Assembly (NCBI GenBank): GCA_032164245.1
Contig: JAVMKO010000003.1
Span: forward strand, 30,131,390 to 30,195,389
Length of the DNA stretch: 64,000 bases
Source: Sternotherus odoratus
Taxonomy: Eukaryota > Chordata > Testudines > Kinosternidae
Reading direction: 5' to 3'
The notes beneath the pieces are model-generated. The model ran no database searches, was not told the DNA's origin, and saw only the letters and a program-made list of their open reading frames with translations. Position 1 is the first letter of the stretch. Every line of letters begins with the position of its first letter. The position numbers and the translations under genes are program-made. Below, one piece after another: positions 41,525 through 53,745 of the stretch.

Positions 41525-41764
41525 TCTCTCTATCTCCTTCTCTCTACTCCTCCACCACACTCCACCCTGGGCTGCCTTCCTGCCAGGCTTTTATATCCAC
41601 TGGGGAGGCTACCAGGTGTAATCCCTTTGGCCCTAATTAGGCAGGGTTGCGCTCTGCTAGCTAATTGGCTTCCCTAGCTGAGGGAAGCTGCTAGCAGAGG
41701 CTTTTGCTTTTCTTAAAGGGGCAGCAGGGCTGGGTCAGCCATTCCTGGCCAGCACCCTGCCACA
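41525..41764 (-). mobile_element. Partial LTR related to the one at 37740
   Basis: The minus strand starts TGTGGCAGGGTGCTGGCCAG and keeps CCTTTAAGAAAAGCAAAAGC and a TATAAAAG box (plus coordinates 41588-41595), then CCAGGGTGGAGTGTGG. The polyadenylation half is not recognisable, so the 3' part is lost or diverged. Confidence 0.65.
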
Positions 41765-41765
41765 G

Positions 41766-43121
41766 TATGTATAATTTTAAATCATATACAAAGGTTGAGA
41801 CTAATCAATATTTAATGCTAGTCTTAAAACCAGTTAATTAAGATGCTCCTTTCATAACAGAAAAATATGGCAAGAGAAAGAAAAGGGGGAAAATGCATTA
41901 AATTAATAGTGAGGAATAAAGGTCTCTGAATGGAAAGATTTATGGAAATGTTGTATTAATAGTGAAGAAAAATTAATGCCAATCACTGATTAATTCATCA
42001 ACAATATATATTCTGTGTCTATGGTGACAAATATTCTCAAAGAGATTAAATATTTAAATTGATGTAAAGCTGTCCATCATGTCTAAGAGGTAAAGATTCC
42101 TATTTCTAAAGCAGGCGAACACTTTACAGAGCAAAACACTGTCAAACGTTATGAAAAAAAAGAGAAAAACAAAATAAAAATAGAATACATTTGAAACAGT
42201 TTTTCAAGACAAAATAGAATCTTGTGTAAAAACACTGCCTTTATCTCCAAATTCCACCGTGTAATTCAATAAAACAAAATAATGCAGCACAAGGTAGTCT
42301 TACTATATCCGGAAGTGGCTGCTCAGCATCTGTACCAATAACGTCCATTTGAGTACACACCTTCCTCAGGGACAGCAAAGCAAAGAATCATGCAATACAG
42401 AGAGAATTACAACGTCTTTCTCAAGTCAAGTGGACTATTTGTTTTTCTAAATGAAACTTGTCATCTTCCTTGTTTCTTAGGTGATCTCATCCTCACATAG
42501 CAGGTCTAATATTAACTCATAAGTAATCTAAACCTTCTTGTCTAGGTTTGATTAAGAACTTTGTTGAGCTATATACATGAGAGAGTCTTAAGAGTGATGT
42601 ATTTACAGATAAATGGACAAATCCATTTATGGAGATACCCAGGGGAGGAATTTTTACCAGGGTTTGTTCTACTGACATCTGACTTACCTTAATAACTTTT
42701 CACTTGTTTTTGCAAACTTCATTCAGTGGGAAATTTGGGATGTTTGTTGGTTCAAGAATGAAACAAACACTTCCAATACTCACCTGAAAAGATCTGAGCT
42801 ATTATTCAACTCTTTTTCTAAAGGCCTAATCCAAAATCCACTGAATAGAATTCTTGCTATTGACTCAAATGATTCCGAAGAACTGAAGTAAATAGACAGA
42901 AGAGGAAGACACTTCATGTTCTTCTGTTTTCCAGAAAACTGCTTAATCAACAACCTTAGCCTATTTTCTAACCCAAAATGTGAATGCATGTGTATTTTGA
43001 AACTGAAACTATGATATTTGTTTTCAGGTTACAGTGGCTGATTTTCTAAGATATGCAAAAAAGCCTGAAGAATAGGACAAATCCCTAGTACTGGAGAAGA
43101 TCAATTCTGCATATTCTTGTA
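41766..43121. other. Non-coding sequence, no gene recognised
   Basis: AT-rich. The open frame at 42780-42989 is short and unsupported. Confidence 0.5.
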
Positions 43122-43324
43122 AGCTTTGTGTACACTAGCAAAATTATTCCTTGTTGATAACAAATGTCAGTAAAAGATGCATCTGAACTAATTGCTTCTT
43201 CACCCAGGTACCTTAAATGGGCTGAGCACACTTGGCTACACCTGCAGTTAAATGTGTTCTGCACAGGTTCAGCTCTGACAAGGGGTTTCAGCAAAGGGTA
43301 ATTTTGCTAGCGTACATAAGGCTT
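43122..43324. mobile_element. MITE with about 26 bp terminal inverted repeats
   Basis: The left end AGCTTTGTGTACACTAGCAA matches the right end, read inward, AAGCCTTATGTACGCTAGCAA, and both continue AATTA. About 200 bp with no open frame. The ends resemble the GGCTTTGTCTACAC group. The target duplication is not clear. Confidence 0.75.
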
Positions 43325-45187
43325 TCAATACACCTCTGGTAATTTCTGCTCTCAATTGCACACACTGGCCTCCTATAATTGAACAACTTAGGGCATAATT
43401 TTTCTTTTTATCTTCACTTTTTTCTGAGGAAGTTTTCGGTTTTAAAAAGCTAGGTGAAATGATTTTTTAAAAAATATAAATATGTAAATTTGGTGCTTTA
43501 TAAAAGGTGTTTGGCTGATATCCTTGAAGAATGAAGTTCTCAATTCACCCACTGCACAGGTGTAGCATAGGCAATTATAGTGAAAATCTATTCAACCTAC
43601 AGCACCATTGTGTCTTAACCTGACTTGGAGGGATCATCAGTAAAGCTAAGTTTAGTCTCCATAGTTCATGCAGCCTTTGGTGTCTAAGTTAAGATGGCCA
43701 GCGAAAATGCCAAGTGCCAATGGAAGATTTTCAATTCAGATACCTACCTGTTAAGAACTAAAATGAGGCCTCTAAGTCATTCCTCAGAGACCCCCAGACA
43801 GTAATCAGAAACCAGTGAGATTCACTCATTACCAACTTGCCTTGATTTCAATGACCCAGAGACTAAAAGTTCTTGGGTGCATTACCAAACCACTGAGCCA
43901 TCTTGTGAACCTAATTTGGTTATCTTAAAGCACAGTTGTGTATATTATGTGTCCATAAATAGAAACACATCTGAACATAAATAAATACAAATTTAATGTC
44001 TCATATTGGCTTTTTTCAAAAGCTGGAAGTAATTTTCCTTGCAATATGAAAGTCAGGTCAGCTTTTGGCATTTTCTGCTGGCAGCTTGTCAGTCTCCTTT
44101 GAAGAAAGAAACAGTTCTGCTTGTGAAAAGCTGTGTGTATTTTATAAATTAGATTCTCCTTTGTTTTTCTCCAGTTTGTTAATAAATGTTTTCTCCCTCT
44201 TTATTGATCTTCATCTTTTTCTTCCAAGTAGAAAGTTTCATCCAGGTGATTGTTTTCAAGTTCTCTGTCTTTGGAAAAAAAAGATAATTAGCTTCACTGG
44301 TCTCTGATGACAGGATGTTTGTGAGCAAATGGTAAAGCCCATTGTCAAAGACAACTAGCGCCCGTATGTACTTGTTTGGGGGTTTGATTTCAGTTTATTT
44401 CTGGGCTGTTCTAATCTATGCCAGTGAAAGCCCCCAAAGATATATGGCCTTTGCAAAAAATTACTGGGGCACATTAATACATGAGCCATGCCCCGGACTT
44501 AGCCACATAGGAATCTCATGTTTCATTGAAAGTAGAAAGGTTCCTACATGCCAAAGTTACTTCTGAAAATGAGACTTAGGAGCCTAAGTCTACCTGGGTG
44601 TGATTTAAAATGTTACCAGACAGAAATTATGAGATCTGAGGGAATTTGAAGAGCAAATAACAAAAGACATAAAAACAAGTACCAAGAAATTCTTTAAGTT
44701 ATCGGGAGGAGGAAGGGTGCATAAGAATCTGGTCTGCTGGAATATTAGCTAGTAAACCCAGTGATTAAGGAGCATAACAACACAGAGACAAAATTGCCAA
44801 AAGATACTGAGGTCAAGAATGTAGTAGGATTCAAAAAATTATATTAAAAAGTATAAATCTGAATTCAAAGAGCTGTAGTTACCTTAAGTAGGATAAAATA
44901 ATTTATAAGGGGAATAAGTACCATGCTTCAGGGAATAATTTACCCATAGATCAATGAGGGTTGAAAGAAAATTCCTGTTACCCAGAGACACTTTGGTGCC
45001 AACTCGTAGAGGGAATAAGGAGTACATATGGGTTTACAGGGATCCCTGAGTCAGATATATACATAATAGTTTTTCAAAGGGTGTTGTAGTCTTTATAGAG
45101 AACCAGTACCTTACTGGTCATCATAATAATTGTGAAATGTCTGTAGAGATTATATTTAAGCAGTTATGTATCTATACTGAGAATTAT
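43325..45187. other. Non-coding sequence; possible weak SINE
   Basis: On the minus strand, 43800-43910 contains AGATGGCTCAGTGGTTTGG, which looks like a tRNA-derived A box, followed 40 bases on by GGGTCATTGAAATC. This may be a decayed SINE, but the tail is not recognisable. Open frames at 44065-44307 and 44342-44566 lack domains. Confidence 0.4.
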
Positions 45188-45340
45188 GGGTATGTTTACA
45201 CTACAAAGAAAAACCTGAAGTTGGCCCATGCCAGTCAACTTGGGTTGATAGGGCTCACACTGAGGGGCTGTTTCATTGCTGTAGACAATACTGGAGCCGA
45301 AGCTATGGATCCTTCCTACTCTTCAGGGTCATAGACTTCA
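45188..45340 (+). mobile_element. Partial Harbinger-like MITE (GGGTATGTTTACACTAC end)
   Basis: GGGTATGTTTACACTAC is a PIF/Harbinger-like end. The body (GGCCCATGCCAGTCAACTTG, GGGTTGATAGGGCTC, GAGGGGCTGTTTCATTGCTG, TAGAC) follows a dispersed sauropsid/mammal family in order. The second end is missing after about 45340. Confidence 0.6.
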
Positions 45341-46869
45341 TCAGACAAGACAATATCTTGTAAATTGAGTCTAGCCTCTAGAAGACATATTATGATTTTA
45401 TTTTACATATAACCATTTGTTTCCAAAACTTGTACTTGTTACTTCTAGAATCTCTATTCTTTGTTATATAAACTTTTATTTGTTTTCATTATAAACATAT
45501 CTAAGTGTTAAGTGGAGTGCTAAGCTGCTGTATATACTGTTTCTTTAGAAGCAATTAATCTGAATTCTCAGAGTGTCCAGTGGACAAGGGGCTGGACACT
45601 CCAGGAGGATGATTGGAGGGTACAAGGGTTGGAGTGTGCCCATCACTAATTTGTAGAGAGAGGGGGGGCCTGCACAGGTCTGGACAACAGTGCTTGTGTG
45701 GGGGAGCTGACCCCTAACAGGCAGACAAGGTTTCCTCATGCTAAGGGAAGGTGGTAGCAAGGTGCCTCACAACACTGTGTGTCCTCAGGAAGTATCACAG
45801 TTCCCTTCGAAATTTAATCCAAAAGTTTTCATTATGAGGTTTCTTGTACCTATCTTCAGTGTCTAGCTCTGGCCACTCACTGTTGGAGAAAAGATACCTG
45901 TCTAGGTAGACCAATGGTCTGATCTGAAATGGCATTTCCTTTGTTCCTGCTGTTGACACCAGAGGTTCTACTACCCCTGAAACGGATCTTTACTGGCTTC
46001 CAATGGAGCAGATTATTTCAAACCAGTGAAAAAGGTCCACAGTAATTATCTTCAGTATGCTGCAGTTTATTGAGAAGGAATTACACAAGCAGTAAAAGGT
46101 TATATCAAGCACATAATTCCTTTGTTAGACACTAAGAGCTATACATTAAAAGGTCTACATTCCCCTTAACGAGTTTCTCTTTCACAAACATATGTAAGCA
46201 GGCCCTGCACTGGCCCCACACAATTCCTACTTGGCAAACAGCGAAGGTGTTATCAATTCTTTAGATGCATCAGTCATAATATACAGGCACAAGATACAAT
46301 AATTTTAAGCTTCAGTGTGATTCAGGACAGTATTTACAGTGAACCCTGGGTGAGGTTAATTGCAATTGACTGTTCCCTGTTTTGTGGGATATTAATGAGA
46401 TAAACTGGACTCAGCAGACAGATAGTGGCTACTTTCATGTGGGAATTATGTAGTGGGGCTGGTGACAGCTAATCTGAGAGGGGAATTCTACTTAACCACC
46501 TATTGCACCAATGTGGGATTAAAATATTTTTATTTCTCTCCATATTGTGCAGAAGAGGTTAAAGCAAAGGTCCTTAGAGAGTCCACTGCATTTTCCTAAG
46601 ATGAAATTCCTTTCAGTGGTGCAAGGATTTCCATTGTGTTCTGGCCAAATTGCTGCTCAGTTGCTTACATTTTCTTACTTTAATTTCCCTTTCTGTTTCA
46701 AATGACTGTAGTATTATTTATCTCCTATACTAAAATGTTGTGTAATGTTGTTGTGAGCTGTTAACATCTGCTATGTTCCACCCCAGAGATAGATAGCTAC
46801 ATTCCAGTGGTGAATGACTTGATCCCTATATATCTTTTACCTACTCCCCTCACAGAGCTAGAATGGAAC

Positions 46870-46940
46870 TAAAATTGTTGATGTTTATAAAATGTTTAGA
46901 GTCCTTGGGTGATAGGTGCCATATAAATGCAAAAGTATGA
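46870..46940 (+). repeat. MIR-type 3' end fragment
   Basis: AGAGTCCTTGGGTGATAGGT then GCCATATAAATGCAAAAGTA matches the common 'gagatccttgggtgaaaggcgctatataaatgcaaagta' ending of amniote MIR-like SINEs. Confidence 0.6.
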
Positions 46941-48582
46941 GCATGATTATAGCACACTTTTCTCAGCCCATCAAAAATAAAGGTGTTATTTTATTTTTAG
47001 ATACTTTACACAAGAGGGAGGATTATTTTCTAGTAACAATTTTTCCAATAAATAATCGTAACAAGCAATATATGCTTGTTATGAGAACATTAACTTTTCT
47101 AAGAGTATCCTCCATATTGCTTTTTAATATATATTTTAAATACAAGGGAGCCTGTGGCAAAAAAAGGTATTAAAAATGATCTGGACTCCATTAATAACTG
47201 TAAAGGAGTTTTTGAATGTCATTGTAACAGAGTGAGCACAGAGCCAGTGCACACTACAGCCTTACACATACACAAAGAAAACAAAGGATATCTACAAGAG
47301 GTCTGCACCAGGAGTTATACATGAAACATGACACCAGAACTGTGTGCACATCAATGTACAATACTGCAATTATACCTCCTAAGATTACAAAGATTCACAG
47401 TCCATATTGTCTATGACTCATTAAAAATATACCCTATTTGAATGTAAAGATATTATTGAAATCGATATGAGGAATTATTGCTATCCATGTATGGTGGGGT
47501 TGGTGGAGGCCAGGTGGGCCAGTTGACCTATTAAGCAGCAAAGAAGGGAGATATAGGCTGGGAAGACAGTCTTGATTAGAAGGAAGTTCACCTGAGCAGA
47601 GGTGTGCTGGGCTAGTATAAACCCAGGAAGTTGGCAGCAGCAAGGATAGTTGGAAGGAAATGTGGCCAGTCTCTGCTTAATAGAAAGAGAAAGAGGGAAC
47701 CCAGGGAAAGAGTAGGAACCTGGGGCTGACCCAGAAGCAGAGTGTACCCCAAAGAGAGCCTGTGGATGGACAGTAGGAATCAGCCCAGGGAGTAAGCAGC
47801 AAAGTTGGAGACTGAACAGACCTTAGCTGTGTGTTGTAGAGTCCCGAGGTTGGAACCCATTGTAGAGGGTGGACTGGGGTTCCCATACCCACCTCTAGGG
47901 AAGTGGCACTACCAGAATAGTGAACTGGAAGACTGACTGGGTCACTGTGGGAGTGAGAGAGACTTTAAAGGACTGTGCCCTGGAAGGTGGGGATGCTGAG
48001 TGACCTGGCTGGAGAACTGAGTTACAAAGAGGATGCTGTGGGTCCTGTATCAAGAGGGAGGCCACAGGCTGACAGGGAGATAGCATACAACTGCAGGAAG
48101 GAGCTGCCTTCATGGAGCTAATCCCCAGAAAGGGATCTGAAGACTTGACATGAGGCACAGGGGATCATGAAGCAATTCAAGCCTACGTCCTCCTTGCCAG
48201 TCCTAATTAACATCAAAAACATTTTTGTGCTTATTTGGTCTTTACACTGGGAAAGTTCAAGTAGTGCAGTTTGTGCTGTCGGCATATGTGTTTATAATAC
48301 ATGCAGTGCTGTTTCCCCAACAGACATACCAATTGTCCATTTAAGGACTCGTCCATCCTGAACTGGCTGGACTGAGAGTTGATTCAGGCCTGTTGTGTAC
48401 CATTGTGATTGTGACTGCATTTCTGGAAGAACTGCACTTGGGAATTTTTAAAAGAAATTGTGCAGCTTGCAACTTCCATGTGAGGATTCCAAAGCCCTTC
48501 ACAAACATTTAATTAAGCCTCAAGCAGTATTGTTACATATAGGCTGAGTGGGATTTTTCAGAAGTGCCTAAGGGAGCTAGTA

Positions 48583-48660
48583 GCATAGATTCATAGACTC
48601 ATAGACTTTAAGGTCAGAAGGGACCATTATGATCATCTAGTCCTAGTCCTATCCTATAAA
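48583..48660 (-). mobile_element. CR1 3' tail remnant
   Basis: CATAGATTCATAGACTCATA, then AAGGTCAGAAGGGACCATTA and GATCATCTAGTCC are the reverse complement of the CR1 3' end, including its terminal ATTCTATG-type repeat. Confidence 0.8.
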
Positions 48661-50829
48661 TCCTATTGATTATTTCTTTAATGGGACTTTTGCTCTTAAC
48701 TCCCTTAAGCACTTTAGAAAATCCCAACATTAACATTAAGGAACCTGTGGCCTATAGGTTTATTCCACAGAATTTAAAATGTTGCCTTAACTCCTAATTC
48801 GTTCATCCATTTTCCTCTACCTCATCTTCATCATGTCTCACCACACCACTCCCACTTTTCTGTCCCGGCACATTGCTAAAACCCTGGTTTCACACCTCAG
48901 TCAGAGAAAGTGAAGAGGAAACCAACTGACCAGACATCTCTTAGGCATACTGACAGGGGTGTGTATTGGATTGATCCAGTTACCATTAACATAGATGAAA
49001 GAATTCCCGCTGACTTCAATGAGAACCAGATCAGGCCTTTGTGTGCTTCCATGTTTGTGTGCATGTCTGTCTTGTGCATGACTGTATAAGCATTTATATT
49101 CTCACAAATAATGACCCTTCAGGTCATGCTCATACAACAAAACTCAAATCTCTTCAACAAAAACCTGCATATATAGTAAATTAGTGTAACCATATGCTCT
49201 TGTTACTGTTGCATTGTGGTCCTTCTCCTACTTTTGTTACTCTCACTTGCTGTGTCTTGTCCAAAATGAAGGTTAGAATGTGCCTTAAGTTTGTAAGCAG
49301 CACAACCAGGAGAGGCATTTTGCCTTAGAAATGCACAATTCCTTTCCCTCGCTCTGCAAGGGGTAATAATTTCCCAGCAGCAAATAACACACCCATGCTG
49401 GCTCCACCTATTCCCGACCTAGCTGCTCCAGATGGGCATGATGCCCACTAACTGCGGCATGCCTGGACCTAAGATTCAGATAACTCATAAAGGTGTGTAA
49501 TCCAAGTGGCAGTCTAGCCTTAAGGATGTTCTAGGCTTCATCCTCCTTTCACCTGGTGTATTCATTTACACTTGTGCAAGGCAATTGGGAATCAGGCCCA
49601 GAGTCCATAATAAAGTTGCTAAGACAATCATAATATAGCTTCTTGAATTGCTTCAGTAGTTCCAAAGCGCACACAGTTTTCTTCCACCTTATACTCTAGT
49701 ATTGTAAAATGTGTGTTCCTAGACAGAGCCCTTTTAGATCATACTACTAATGAGAAATAATGAAACACTGAAGTTTCTTCCTTCCTTCCGCAGTTCCTTA
49801 TTGGAGGCACCGAACCTCCAGCATTAACATATTCCCTTCAGAGTCATAGGACAGAGGCTGGCTTACTAACTTCCTGCCTAATGGATCTTTGTACACAAAT
49901 TAAGCTTATAGGGTTTTATCTTTCCCTAGGGAGAATATTGCTGGATTATGTATGGTTCTTCTCTTTCCCCTCCCCCCTTATCTATTATTTATAAAACAAA
50001 ACATTCCCGTTTCTTCCTTCTGAAAACATAGTTATTCCTGGCACAAGTAAAAGGCTTTTGTCAATGTAATAAATGACCAATTCCTGTATATTTTCCAAAC
50101 CAATATGCCACAGAAATACATGTACAGCAAGTCATGTTTTAAGATCTAATTTGGTTTGGCACAACTGATTCAAGATATTAGATATATTTTATAAAGCATG
50201 CAGTTTTTACTGGTGCACCCAAGAAATGTTTGGAGACAGCATCAAAACTCAATTCATTTTGTTCATGATCCACCAAGACTATTTCATCAATCACCCTGAT
50301 CTCTTCTCTTTGTCAGCATTAGGACCTGCTTTGTAACTCATAAGAAAAAGCCAACTTCTTTTAATAAAATATTGATATTAACAATAACAATTTGGATTTA
50401 GCATCTTTACCAGAGGAACTCAAAATGTAAGTAAGCTTCATATCCCTCATAGGCAAGAATTTAGTAACAAGTTTACAAATAACTAAACATTACACAAGGA
50501 GTCAGAGACAGAGTTGTCATTAGTGGTCATGGGATGAAAACTGCCACTGACTTCACCCAGGCCAGGACTGCATGAGTCCCCCAACTGAAAACACAAGAGT
50601 GCATTCCCTCCCTTGTTAGTATTACATTTGCTGGGTGGGTGGTAGTGGTAGCATACCTTTCTAGTGAGGAAGAGTGAGATAGGAAACCTTAAATGGCATA
50701 ATGTTTAATCACTACGTAGTGCTGTATGAAAAATACTGGAGCTCTTCTTTACTGAGTGCTGGAGATAGTTTGCATTCTTTTGTTTACAATAAACTTGTTG
50801 TTACTAGTGTCTATCTTGCCTTTGTTGCA

Positions 50830-53745
50830 GTTTGACATGGTGACATCAGAAAAACAATAAAACTGCAGAATATCATCAAAATGTGACAGTTTCATGCTCC
50901 AGAGAGCTTTAACTTTGGCAGACTATCAGACTGGCTTGATTGGAAAGAGCTGTTTGCATGTTTTCACAGCACAATTAAACAAGGAGAGTGGGGAGGTGCA
51001 GGTTACTTCCCTACTCTGTGCCATGGGCAGGAAAGCTGAACATATCTTTAAATTCTTTGTCTTCAGAGAGGAGAGCCCCAAGAGCAATTATGCTGTGGTA
51101 CTAGCTAAGTTTGATGAACCTTTTATACCTCAGCATAACTTGGTTTATGAGCGAGTGTGTTTCTACCAATGTGTGCAAAACCTTGAGGTAGGGTGATTGA
51201 TGTCCTGATTTTTATAGGGACAGTCCTGATATTTGAGGCTCTGTCTTATATAGGCAGTTATTACCCCCAACTCCTGTTATGATTTTTCACACTTGCTATC
51301 TGGCAAACCCCATCCGGGGGTGTCTGTAGAAACTTTCATAAGATGGCAGAAAACTGATTTTGAAAACAAAAAGGAAGAGGACATTAGAGACAGAGTAGTG
51401 ACTGTTATTTAGACAGTGGTCTGTCAGAGAAATTGTAAGTGAAGAGAGATTAAATCCTTCACAAATCAATAGAAATAGCAAGATAACTGGAGAGGATCAA
51501 AATCAAAATAGAGACCAGTGGCCACCAGAAGAAACCTAAAGGAAGTGACTTAGAATCATGTTAGAGATAGCGCAGCTGAAAAAGAAATTGTAATAAATCC
51601 TCAAAGGCAATATGGGGTAATCCCCAGGCAAAATACAACACTTCTCAGACTAGATGCACAAGATGTGGGATAAATCACAGTCAAATAAATGATAGTCCAG
51701 CTAAAGCAGTCAAATGCCAACTAAATTAGAGCAAAAAAAATAGACATTTTGCCACTATCTGCCAAACAAAGGTAGAATGGGACATGCCCACTGAGCATCT
51801 AAAGCCATTTTTGTGGGATCAATCATGAATAATGGCCCAGTCTGGAAAGTGGAACTGTATCTGTAGAAAAACTATTAATTTTCAAATAGATTGAAGTGTA
51901 GACATAACAGTGATATCAAAAGAGACTTTTACTCACCTTCAGCCCCTCCTGGAGATGAAACAGCAGATACTGTCCTAAATAGCCCTGGCAGTATTTTGAA
52001 CTGCATTGGATAATTTTCCAAGAAAACAACCTACAAAGACAAAAGCTTTCATTTTAATTCGTATGTGATTAGAGGAGCACAAGCTGTCAATTATCTCTGC
52101 CATCATGTGGTTGCCATAATGGAGCTAGTGAAAAAGGTGGAAGAAGTTGGAGGAATATTTGGTGCTAGTGTACTTTTGAAAGGAGATAAAATAATCTTAA
52201 GAGACAATGCTGAACCATATACCCCAGAACATACCATCGCCATAGAATTCCTATCCTGTTAGTTCAAAACAGCTAGATGCATTAAGTGATTTTTGCAAAT
52301 TCCTTTAGACAAAGAGAGTGCTAAACTGACTTTATTTATTACAGTGTTTGGGAGATTTTGCTTTCAAAGATTACCTTTTTTTTTATTAGCAGTGCACCTG
52401 AATTTTTCCCAAGAAAGATGGCAGAACTGCTAAAGAACCCAAATGGGGTTGTTGTTTTATACAGATTGATATTTTAGTATTCAGGTCATCAATGGAAGAA
52501 CATGACAAACTTTCAGTGAAGTTCTAAGCTTAATCAGTGAGCCTGGTCTCAAGTTAAACAAAGAAAAATGTGTTTTTTGCCAACACCAAATTGAATTTTT
52601 GGGACAGATAATAAACAAATATGGAATTAGTTCTAGTCCTAAGAAAGTAAAAGCAATTAGAGAATTGAATGCACCAACAAATGTACCAGAACTGAAATGC
52701 ATACTGGAGATGGTAAATTATGTGAGACGATACCTGCAACACCGCTCTATGGTACCAAAAATCAAAGAATGAACTATTAAGGGGGCGAAATCAAGAGACC
52801 ACCTTCAAAAGGGTAAAATAAATTATCTCCTTGACTCCAATTTTAAAGTTCTATAATGTAAACAAACTCACAATGGGCAGGGCTGATGCCAGTAGCTGTG
52901 GTCCTGGTGGTGTATTCTTACAGGTACATGTGTGTGAGTGGAAGCCAGTTGCATTCTGCTCTCATACACTTACAGAAGTAGAAACAATATGCATAGATTG
53001 AAAAGAAGTGCCTGGCAAATATGGTATGTGAAAACTTCTTCAGATATCTGTGTAGTTTGGGCTCCTCTAAACCGATATCTGACCATAAGCCTTTGGTATC
53101 AGAACATCAGACATCATTTGGGACATCAGAAATGTCCATGTCTTTTGATTAGGCTAATGTGATTTAACTCAATTGCTGTATATATTCCTGGTAAAAAAAA
53201 AAAAACCCTGGTAATAACATATACCCTATCATGGAGCCCACCACCACACTCAAACAGCTATTGGCTAAAGGAAGATGTGAAGGCTCACATGGATGCTGTG
53301 GAAGTTTACAGGACAATATCAGGTATGAGAGGACACCTATCACAAAAAGCAAATTTGGCAGATAACTAGAAACTTCTTGAAGTTGCTTATGTTGGGCAGG
53401 ATGGCTCATGTATCTAAAGAATACTATGGCCATGGCAAGAGACTACTTTGCTGTACACAGCAATTAAACAAGCCCAATGGACTAAGGATGAAAGGTATTG
53501 TCATCCCAAGCACTTTGAAAGGGAAAAAATAGACCTAATTCATGAAGAACATCAAGGACTAGCTAAATGGCATGAATGAGCTAATGATAATCAGGCAGTG
53601 TGGTAGCCTGAAATCCACAATAACCTAAAGAATAAAGTTTCTGCATGAAAACATTACAAAACTTACAGACCAACACAATACACAACATCTCTAATAACAG
53701 GACCTATAACATATAGCTCCTGGAAGAAGCTAGTGGATTATGAAG
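50830..53745 (+). pseudogene. Decayed Ty3/gypsy retrotransposon internal region (gag-pol)
   Basis: Pieces appear in the right order on the plus strand. A Gag segment (50894-51196) contains QVTSLLCAMGRKAEHIFKFF and VLAKFDEPFIP. A zinc-knuckle-like stretch (C..C...H....C) lies near 51640-51720. The start of the reverse transcriptase lies at about 52110-52250 (LLKGDKIILRDNAEPY). The C-terminal RT part lies near 52480-52750 (KLNKEKCVFCQHQIEFLG). An RNase H region with WKPVAFCSHTLTEVE is near 52940, and an integrase N-terminal region with HEEHQGLAKWH is near 53540. The catalytic RT core is missing between 52260 and 52480, and many stops and frameshifts break the rest. No flanking LTRs recognised. 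An inactive fossil. Confidence 0.8.
51189..51312. mobile_element. hAT-like MITE fragment inserted in the gypsy remnant
   Basis: TAGGGTGATTGATGTCCTGA at the left and TGGGGTTTGCCAGATAGC (inward from the right) are decayed relatives of a TAGGGTGACCAGATGTCC-type inverted end. The middle (TATAGGGACAGTCCTGAT, TATTACCCCC) matches the same dispersed family. It separates the Gag frame from the zinc-knuckle part. Confidence 0.6.

Larger units (their letters stand above)
45341..50829. other. Long non-coding stretch with a few repeat remnants
   Basis: Contains a MIR-type 3' end (46870-46940), a CR1 tail (48583-48660), and a purine-rich, GC-richer block at about 47490-48160 that looks LTR-like or satellite-like (GTATAAACCC at 47615, many GGAAG and CTGG words) but has no partner in the window to fix its edges. 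Open frames in that block are shadows of the biased composition. No host exon recognised. Confidence 0.45.

Noticed and set aside
47434..48158. Chain of minus-strand frames that might be exons
   Set aside because: They come from a purine-rich plus strand, share no domain and lack consistent splice sites.
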